A DNA stretch of 64,000 nucleotides from Andrena cerasifolii (lineage: Eukaryota > Arthropoda > Insecta > Hymenoptera > Andrenidae): positions 6,572,001-6,636,000 of the forward strand of contig NC_135121.1 in NCBI RefSeq assembly GCF_050908995.1, given 5' to 3'. The notes beneath the pieces were generated by a model, which worked only from the letters and a program-made list of their open reading frames with translations, searched no databases and had not been told where the DNA came from. Positions 56,607 through 64,000 of this stretch are shown one piece after another. A program made the translations under genes and the position numbers. Each line of letters starts with the position of its first letter. The stretch's first letter is position 1.

Positions 56607-57422
56607 GCCACACGCCATTAACAAGCCGAGTGAACATGCCGTCACTCCACAAAAAAATATAAAGCAGGTCAGTTTTTCGGGTACTTTATACTAAAATTTT
56701 GCCGTGATTTTTAAGGATTTCGTACAACTACTATTTGTGAGAATCAGTAAAACAAATTTCTATATGAAACTAAACTACGTTTATTTCCAAGTCTATTTTC
56801 AAGTTTATTTCTTGTTTTAACATGAACAAACAGTGGCCTATATTTTAGCGCCATAAATTTGAATTTAAGTTGACCTATGTGTATTGTAAGCTTAAATAGT
56901 ACTGGTACGAACAGACAAAAATAATCTAGAAAAAAAATTGGATCAGGCTAAAAAGAAAATCACAACCAGAAAAGCCAGAACAGCAAAGCAAACTCGTAAG
57001 AGGAAGAATACGCCAAAACCAATGCACAAAAGAAAGACGATGAAGATGAAAGCTGGTTCAGAAAATAGACAGGAAAATGTACAATGCACGCCGTGCAAAA
57101 TGTGGGTACACGAGCTTTGTGCGGGAATCGATAGAATTACTTTTGAATATATGTGTGATGATTGTGGTAGTTACATTTGAAAGTACGAATTAGAATAAGT
57201 GTGGTACCATTTAGGAACATTAATCCTAAATCGCACTTTTCCCATATGAAAAATAAATCGTTTCTATGAATAGAAGTAGATTATTTGTTATTGCTTGAAT
57301 TTATAAAACTGTTTATTCTATTAATAAAGAGTTGATTACCACTAATTTTGTTTCATTTTCCCTGTTATTTTTCAAGTAATAAGCATTTGTTCTTAAGGGG
57401 TACGATTTAGGCAAGTTTACCC
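56510..57422 (+). mobile_element. pogo/Tigger-type element remnant
   Basis: TA|GGGTAAACTTGCCTAAATC on the left and GATTTAGGCAAGTTTACCC|TA on the right, about 913 bp. It contains a transposase C-terminal fragment (56938-57180). TA duplication, GGG termini and this type of C-terminus fit the pogo/Tigger group. The catalytic domain is deleted, so it is non-autonomous. Confidence 0.75.
56938..57180 (+). pseudogene. transposase C-terminal fragment with PHD-like zinc finger
   Basis: About 80 codons. A Lys/Arg-rich stretch (RKRKNTPKPMHKRKTMKMK) is followed by ENVQCTPCKMWVHELCAGID and FEYMCDDCGSYI, then a stop. The Cys-x2-Cys-x3-Trp-x-His-x2-Cys-Ala-Gly...Tyr/Tyr-x-Cys-x2-Cys spacing matches the PHD-like metal-binding tail of many insect pogo/Tigger-type transposases (consensus C..C..W.H..C.G.....Y.C..C). 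The first Cys pair of a full finger (C..C before VQC) is missing. No DDE residues and no helix-turn-helix remain. The surrounding TIRs at 56510 and 57422 support the transposon origin. A host chromatin protein is much less likely. Confidence 0.75.
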
Positions 57423-57479
57423 TATTTGGGGGTACATCGATAGGTAAAACAAAAAGTGAACAAGGTGACTTGTGTCCCT

Positions 57480-57845
57480 AGCACAGTGAGCAGGCCTCGG
57501 CGACGGCGGCGAAGTGTGAAACCCTTGTTTCGGTTACTGAATTCAACAGCCGGCGCCAGATAAACACAAAGCAAGATGTGTAGAAGAAGACTAGTCTATC
57601 CACTGTTTTCAGCGTGCGCGGCTGGCAAAGTGTCGGCCCATTTCGTGCGTACTGCCTCGTAAAATAGACACCTTCAAATGCTCGAAAAGGTCGCGCGCGG
57701 CGCGCAGTTGCGCCAATGGGACTTTGCCTTAACAGTCACGGCTGCTGTTACAGCCTGCCACACGGCGCGGCGGCGCTGCGGTCACATGAACTTCAACAGA
57801 CACATCACGGATCGCCGAGCTTTCATAGGTTGTCAATTAATCCTT
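57480..57845. other. GC-rich island
   Basis: CpG-rich segment with GCGCGCGGCGCGCAG and GGCGCGGCGGCGC runs. The frames at 57678-58081 lack domains. It sits between the pogo remnant and an ACAGGGTG-type end. Confidence 0.35.
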
Positions 57846-57849
57846 GTAT

Positions 57850-58080
57850 ACAGGGTGTTTCACCTGAAATATTTATGCTATACTTAAAATTTCTTAAAAA
57901 TGTTTCCTACAAAAGTTGCATAGTTTTATGGTGGCCGACGTATAGTCACAATAGTTTTATTCTGTTGGGAGGGGTTCATGAGAGGCGAAGGTCAACTTTG
58001 TTTTTTAAATGGGATGTTATGATTTGGTTGGTGGCACCCGATAGCCACTTAGAATGCGAATTCAACAATCTGCAACAATA
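57850..58080 (+). repeat. dispersed ACAGGGTGT-type repeat, copy 1
   Basis: It starts ACAGGGTGTTTCACCTGAAA. The later GGCGAAGGTCAACTTTG..TTTTAAATGGGATG block is matched at 63500-63660 by TACAGGATGTCCTAC then TTTTAAATGGGATTGTG. Class unknown. Confidence 0.55.
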
Positions 58081-60068
58081 AGTCCTTCAAGATCACTAAA
58101 AAAATTTCCTTCTTTAAAAAAATCCTTTAAAAAAATTTTAAAATATAATGTTTCATCTTATTAACATTAGAAATGAAGGAGATAATTTGGTGTGTTGATT
58201 CTGACTCCGGATATTTATATACCTATTAATTTAATTCGCAGCCCACACGTGTAGTTGCTTTTTTCTCCATTTTTCCTGCTGTTTCGTTTCTGTATTACTA
58301 TATTGACAATAAATAGTTCTTATTTGTCGTATCGAGATTTTCTAATCAGATTGTAAATTGTTTAAAACCGTTAGTACGTACAATATGATCGAAAGCAGCC
58401 AACAGAATTTTTGTAAAAAATATACGTATTACATACAATTAGTTAAAACAATTTACGTAGCGTATACATAGTGGATAAAATTCTTAACAATTTGTACTAG
58501 AGTTTGATTACTTTTAATTAATATATTGCGTTTGGTGACCTACCATAAAGTTTTACCAACTTCAAACAACAATTAGTTACTGTATCGTATGTATCACTAC
58601 AGTTTTTCAATCTGCGTTCACTATTTTTATTATTTATGTGTAATTTAGTATCACGGCTATTTTTATTAATTTACTTAATACTTATTTTTATAGACGTTCA
58701 TAGCCTTTTTGTTTATATTGTTTCAATTTAATGAACTTTACTCTTCCTCAATGAAGAGAAGATAATTATTATGAAACATATGTATTTTGTGTACAAGTGT
58801 AAAGAAGAATTTTATTTTAATTCTAAAGAACATTCTTTTGTTTGAAAAATATTATTTAAGTAATATTACTTTATACAGCAGGCTTTTAATAGAAGTTGTA
58901 TATAGTTTTCTCTCATTATTTATAACAAATCCGTACTAGATTTGCCATGCTGTTAATAGCCATTAAACAGCTTAATTTATGGAGAAATGGAGAATGTGAC
59001 TTTAACAAGGCTATAAAGTACTGTTTTCGAGAATAATAGCAGGCATAAAATTGGTAAAATATAGCGTTTAGAAGAATAACAGCTTGGAAAAGATTGAGTA
59101 CTTTAAAACGAAGCAAAGCAAATTCCTTCCCCCGAAGACTATCGCCGAACTAATAAATCTACTTAAACTGCCTTCCATTAACAAGTTCCTTGAGAAGTTC
59201 ACCTTACAAAAACCTACTTAATAAGCTGCATAATAGTTAAGAAGTAGTGGAACCCCAATGCCACTAATTACTGCTCATGAATTGGTGATGTTCTATCGTA
59301 GGAAAGGTATTCCGTTGACATTAAATGAAAGAGATTGAATTAACCAGATTGCAGTTGTCGCATCTACGGTTACTAATAAAATATTATTATTATGTTCCTG
59401 AAATGAAAGCAGAATGTTGCATATTTTTTTATTAAAAAATTATTCATCAGCACAATCTAGCTAGACAATCTTTATTTCTATTTACATAGTAAAATTTGAA
59501 TTATTCTTCGGAACAGAGCAAAATGAGCATTCAAGTCTATTCAGTAATTATATTCATAGTGCAAATGATACAAACTCCGTGTTATTTCGAAAGAATACGA
59601 AACTACGATAATTAATTATTGGCATTGTATCATTACGTACATAAAAATCAAAACGTTGTAATAAACAAGTGTCATTATGGGGTCCATGGGACCTCACCTC
59701 GCCAGTTAAGGGTTGAATGCTGTTCGAAGAGTCGAATGGTTAGTTAAACGATGTCGCTTTAATCAAAATTTCTGTTCAGCGTTGTTCATGAAGCCGAAAA
59801 TCTACTGCATCATTTATAGAATATTTTACGTTAATGTATGCGTGAGCGAACGTCAGCTACCTACCGCGATTGCTGTGTTTTCAGCGATTATGAAAAATAA
59901 CAAAGAGAACAGAGTTCACTGTGAAAGTGTGAAATTCTCTAATTAAATTCAGTGTAATTTCATTTCGCCTGAATATGAGTTTAATTAATACGTTTGTCCC
60001 TGTAAAGAAATATATACTCATGTAACACTCGTTAAAATATATTCTACTGTACAGTTGGCTTCTATGTA
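58081..60068. other. AT-rich spacer, no gene recognised
   Basis: Frames at 58916-59116 and 59713-59946 lack motifs. No inverted repeats were seen. Confidence 0.5.
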
Positions 60069-60113
60069 CAGGGTGTCTCAAGTAGACTATGTCACTGATT
60101 TACTTTCTCTAGT

Positions 60114-60353
60114 CGCAACCTCAGAGCATATAAACATGGAGGGAACATGCAATAGGCGAAAATGTAGACGGCGGTAGAAAGAGAAACATGTACATTGGGG
60201 ACACCCTCCCTGTTTCTAATTTGAAAAAAAAACGCTGCCGCTCCTGGCGCTAGAAAGAGAAAGGGTTTCCCCATGTATATCTTTCTCTTTCTACCGCCAT
60301 CTACATTTTTGCCCATTGCATGCTTCCTCCATGTTTATATGCTCTAAGGTTGC
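60114..60353. mobile_element. foldback element
   Basis: 240 bp. Arms: GCAACCTCAGAGCATATAAA, CATGGAGG, CATGCAATAGGCGAAAATGT, GACGGCGGTAGAAAGAGAAA left, with inverted partners right. It is preceded by ACAGGGTGTCTCAAG (60069), which may be the outer terminus of a larger element. Non-coding. Confidence 0.82.
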
Positions 60354-60710
60354 AACGATACGAGCAATATTCCCTACGTATTTTCAAAGGTTTCAAAGAC
60401 CTGGCACGCTGCAGGAACATTTTTTTCAAAGTCATTATTTTCTCTCCAGAACTTTTAAGTTCGCTCATGTTTCTTTACAGAAAAGTATATATTATGTTTC
60501 TCCTGCATATTGAAAATAACATGAATATGCATTTAAATATGTATAATAGTAGAATATTAAACTGTCTTTGGACTCTAAAATTTTAAGTCATAGAAAATAT
60601 GAAACTTATTTTCTTTGAGACACTATTGTATTTCTTTATATAAGTTTAATTGAAACTCAATGGTTGTTCAAAATGCCAATACTGGTAAAACGCGAGGTTC
60701 TGTCTCCCTG

Positions 60711-60875
60711 TCATTTAAGAAGGAACCCGTTTCGCGCATGTAGAATGAGCTCATTGGCTCCAAAAAAGCGTTGGTGGGGGTACAGCCAATAGTGGCTTCT
60801 CCCGGCACCAATGAGCGTTAACCTGCGCAGAACCGGTTTAAACTCGTCGGTCGGCAGGTTCCTTCTTAAATGACA
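60711..60875. mobile_element. small inverted-repeat element
   Basis: GTCATTTAAGAAGGAACC and GGTTCCTTCTTAAATGAC form a perfect 18-bp inverted pair. Inside, CCAATAGTGGCTTC and TCATTGGCTCC are weakly paired. GC-moderate and non-coding. Confidence 0.75.
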
Positions 60876-61724
60876 CGGAGTATAGAATGTCTCCAGTCCA
60901 TTTGTTATCTTCACTCCATGGTAACTTCCCATCGGTGGAATTCACGGCCTCCACCGTTCACGGGAACAGCTTGCGATCGGCGGAGGCGTCGCTGCTTCGG
61001 AGCGATCGCCGCAGCCATGGCAGCGCGAGCAGACCCACGATGCCTCGACCAGCCTTCTCGGTTCGGCGCCGAATTGTCTTACATTTATGTGGTGCAAAAT
61101 AAAATTAACGTTTATAGTTTGATATGCTCAAATTGTTTACTAAAACTATATATTTAAAGATATTAATGATACACAGACATGTATAACGCGATCAAATTAA
61201 CCTTCTAATTAAAAAATGTTTCAACTCTCATCCCTTATCGTCTTAAATACAAAAAAATGCCTAAGGCTGGCTAGTAAATCATTGGCCTCTATTTTATCTC
61301 TTCATATATTACAGGGAACAGTACAGTTTACAATAATCTGAAAATGATTTATTAATTAACTTTCAGAGTTTGAACAGATTGCTTGGTTATAAATCCAAAG
61401 ACTGTTTTTAGCACGGTGTAATACACACTTGTTCCGACTCCGCACCCCAGTGATTTTGTGGCTGACTTCTGTTTGGTTCCTCTGGTCGTCGCGAGAGGCG
61501 TCGTGATAAGAAATCCATGTACGCGTGCATTTATGCGATTGTAAGTAGTAGTAGCTTTTAGTAGTATTAGGGACAATAAGTCGTCAAGATCCCTCCCCCC
61601 TTTTGTAGCGATCTGACAACACACACAACACCCCGTCTGCAGTGGTGGTGGTGTGTGAGTAAAATCCGGATAAAGGGATCACATACAGCACCTTCAGGAG
61701 AAGGAAAAGAAGGAACCCGCCGTT
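60876..61724. other. spacer with GC-moderate patches, no gene recognised
   Basis: Frames at 60870-61157 (+) and 61352-61624 (-) have no recognised domain. Confidence 0.4.
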
Positions 61725-61960
61725 TCTCGTCCCGGAGCCCGCCAGTGGACTCATCATCAGTAAATACTTATCTGGCGGGACCCTGCCTTAGACACGCTAG
61801 GTATTAGGACTGGGACGGAACTGGTATATATACGGACGAGGGACCGGGCGAACACCAGCGAGAAGACCTCGGGAGTCGCGTAGCCCTCTGGTGGAGGTTC
61901 GGTGAAACCGCTACGGATCCCTACGCCGGTATTCATAGTCGCTACTTATTCTTAAGCAAA
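61725..61960. other. GC-rich segment with TATA-like box and shared repeat
   Basis: Contains a CCCGCCAG..CTGGCGGG hairpin (61739-61780) and GGTATATATACGG (about 61823). It ends in the CGGTATTCATAGTCGC repeat also found at 40934. LTR-like in composition, but no TG..CA borders could be paired. Confidence 0.35.
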
Positions 61961-62680
61961 TGCTTAAGCATTCGGTATCACATTCTGAAAAGGAGTCGGA
62001 ACACCTGTCTATTACACCGTAGTTTTTAGTATTTCTTTACTAAATACTCCGCTACAAAATCTCCGCTGTAAATTAAATTTCCCAACAGAACTGTAAAAGT
62101 AACCTAATTGCCAAGAGGTGCTAAGAAATTTACAATAAAATGGAGTTTCTGAAAAACGGTTAAAATAGATGCATGATACATCCATTATATGTTTCTATTT
62201 AGCAATGCAACATGCTGCAACTACTATCATGTACCTACCTCACCACACAGAAACACAGAATTAAGTTACATAACATATTACTAAACTAGTTCATGACATT
62301 CCTTCATACGCACAAGCTGATCGTGCTACATGGCCACAAATACTTTGCGATCAGACGTCTAAGGAAGACGCCCATACCCCGTGATGCATTTGCGGTTGTT
62401 CGGCACGAATCAGCGGCGTGCTCCGTAAAATACGCTCAACTACAATGTAGGAATATCGTAAATATTATAATTCGTTAAATATGTTAATTTGTGATTTTGA
62501 GTGAGTGAGACTTGGACTGTATTTCGTTTAATAACGGTGTAGCGTAAACTAACACACAAGAGGAGTTGAGAGAGTCACAAAGTGCTATAAATACACGAAG
62601 AAACAATTAATTTATAATTCTTATTAAACATTCGTGTGTCAAATTGCCAATTGATTAAGTATAATTTTCTGAGAAAACCT
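61961..62680. other. spacer, no gene recognised
   Basis: Immediately after the shared repeat, TTAAGCAAATGCTTAAGCA is a short palindrome. No frames with motifs. Confidence 0.45.
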
Positions 62681-63410
62681 GTGATAGCATCACCAAACGA
62701 GTAACAATAAACGACATGAAAATGGAATCACGCCATGACCGTGATACAACCATGGAAGGATCTCGGCAATCACATAGAGTTCTATAGTATAGAGTATAGA
62801 GGTTAAAGAGAATTTCTTTTCGGGTGATTGGCAGAATATTTTTATTTTTCGGCGAGGTGCGAGGTGGGGATTGGTTGTGAAATCGATATGCCAATAATAT
62901 TCGGGCAAGAACCGTATGCCCATCCCCGAAATTCAAATTCCCTGGTCGACTATGGCGCGGCCGATTATCGGCGGCGACGAACCGGGAGGGGGGGTATATA
63001 TATCGGGTGATTAATGAGCATGCCGATAGATGCGCGCTCAACCAGCCTCTCGCACCCTCCTCTGATCGGCCATGGTCGACGGATAATTTATTAAGATTCA
63101 AAAGGCGGCAACCGAAACGCCACGGGCTTTCTGCCAGGCCACTGTTGCTCCGGATCCGACGGTAATCCAAGTTCACCGATGGATTCCCAGATAATTATGT
63201 TCGACGTATCGTTGATGCAGCGGAAATCCTCCAACTGGCGCTATTTAACGGGATTAAATTATTATTTCTACGAGAGAACCTTGGGCTGGAAAAAGAGAGT
63301 GGCGCCGTTCCGTTCGCGCGCGCTGAAAATGGCCGTCTGGAAACTCCCGCGTTTCGAGGGCGCGATATTTAAAATCTTTCAAATTTGGGTTTCATATTTC
63401 AAACACTTTT
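62681..63410. other. GC-rich non-repetitive island
   Basis: CpG-rich, with a GGGTATATATATCGGG box (62995) and homeodomain-like TAAT words (GATAATTATG, GATTAATGAG). Frames of 173 (minus) and 78 (plus) codons lack recognisable domains. Candidate host regulatory region or exon. Confidence 0.4.
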
Positions 63411-63499
63411 TTTAGTGCATTCATGAATATGTACAAAGCTGGGAAGTTAATGTACGATAATGGTATTTCTGTTTGAAAGCATTGTTATACTTATACAGG

Positions 63500-63660
63500 A
63501 TGTCCTACATTTAATGATCGGTGGTAAATATCGTTGAAACTATTAGTGATATAAAAAATGATTCAGATGAAAGTTGAAGACTTCCGTGACGGTGGAGGCG
63601 CTTCTGGTAGTTGAAGCTCATCGTCATCCTTTTAAATGGGATTGTGCACTTCTTTTACGT
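63500..63660 (+). repeat. dispersed ACAGGGTGT-type repeat, copy 2
   Basis: TACAGGATGTCCTACATTTA, then AAGCTCATCGTCATCC and TTTTAAATGGGATTGTG, resembles 57850-58080 in order and spacing. Confidence 0.5.
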
Positions 63661-64000
63661 AACACTGTAGTTTCAAGAAAAACAAAAATAGTGACTTATA
63701 TTAGTGGAGGGCATTTAAGGTGATTTTGGCAATTAATGCAGTACCTTTGAATAAATGCACACGTTCCTGAAACAAAAATTATGAAGTTATTTTAGTATGC
63801 ACTATACCACGTTATGGTACAGTGTCGTGTATTATACACGGTGCCCCAAAATTGAGGGACAATCCAGAACATGCTATATCCTAATACAAGAAGACATTGT
63901 AAGTTACTTGCCGTTTTGGGATCTCAGGCTTCGTTCTCGAGATATTAACAGTTGAATATTAAGGATGGAACTTCCGGACCACGCAGTTTAAAGCCACACG
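63661..64000. other. right-end sequence, no gene recognised
   Basis: ACACGGTGCCCCAAAATTGA at 63836 resembles another ACAGGGTG-type element end, cut off by the window. Confidence 0.4.

Noticed and set aside
1..64000. tRNA genes, spliceosomal RNAs and well-known microRNAs
   Set aside because: Looked for T-loop GGTTCGA-type words, U1/U2/U6 signatures and a few familiar mature microRNAs by eye. None were found; a covariance-model search would be needed to exclude them.

Overview
The window looks like animal nuclear DNA, most plausibly from an insect. It is AT-rich, with scattered GC-rich islands and no operons, ribosome-binding sites or long open frames. It carries dense short DNA transposons of arthropod type: hAT with 8-bp target duplications, Tc1/mariner/pogo with TA flanks, and piggyBac-like with TTAA flanks. 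Hymenoptera would fit this mix of AT-rich background, GC islands and TA-flanked elements, but no sequence here fixes the order. I found no host protein-coding exon that I can defend. Almost every open frame is under 130 codons, lacks a recognisable domain, or is explained by a repeat.

Left end (about 1-1350): a CpG-rich segment with TCAGT initiator-like repeats, a long GA tract and a strong splice-donor match at 1090/1091. It could be the promoter and untranslated first exon of a plus-strand gene. If so, the rest of the window may be its long first intron. This is an inference.

3.9-20 kb: a LINE-like tail, a 5S-rRNA-derived sequence that looks like a SINE, hAT and TA-flanked MITEs, broken mariner and Tc1 transposases, a large foldback (13.5-14.3 kb), a Helitron-like 3' end, and AT-rich spacer. 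20-31 kb: a hairpin hAT MITE, a TIR element holding about 70 copies of an 8-bp repeat, a MITE interrupted by a hAT element, a 0.7-kb foldback, a TTAA-flanked element, and an element with a 40-bp tandem array.

31-50 kb: two copies of a Tc1-type transposase C-terminus (the second split by a palindromic insertion), an LTR-like segment, and five more foldbacks. 50-64 kb: a GC-rich segment, stacked MITEs including a piggyBac-like one, a hAT MITE nested inside another hAT MITE with both target duplications readable, a 762-bp palindrome centred on 14 copies of a 24-bp repeat next to a pogo/Tigger remnant, further foldbacks, and GC-rich segments at the right end.

The parts do not form a pathway. The recurring pattern is inverted-repeat elements, several holding internal tandem arrays of unrelated unit length (8, 24, 26 and 40 bp), inserted in or near one another. 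GC-rich non-repeat islands at about 8.4, 28, 32.5, 43, 50.7, 54.6 and 63 kb are candidates for host regulatory DNA or unrecognised exons, which needs cross-species comparison.
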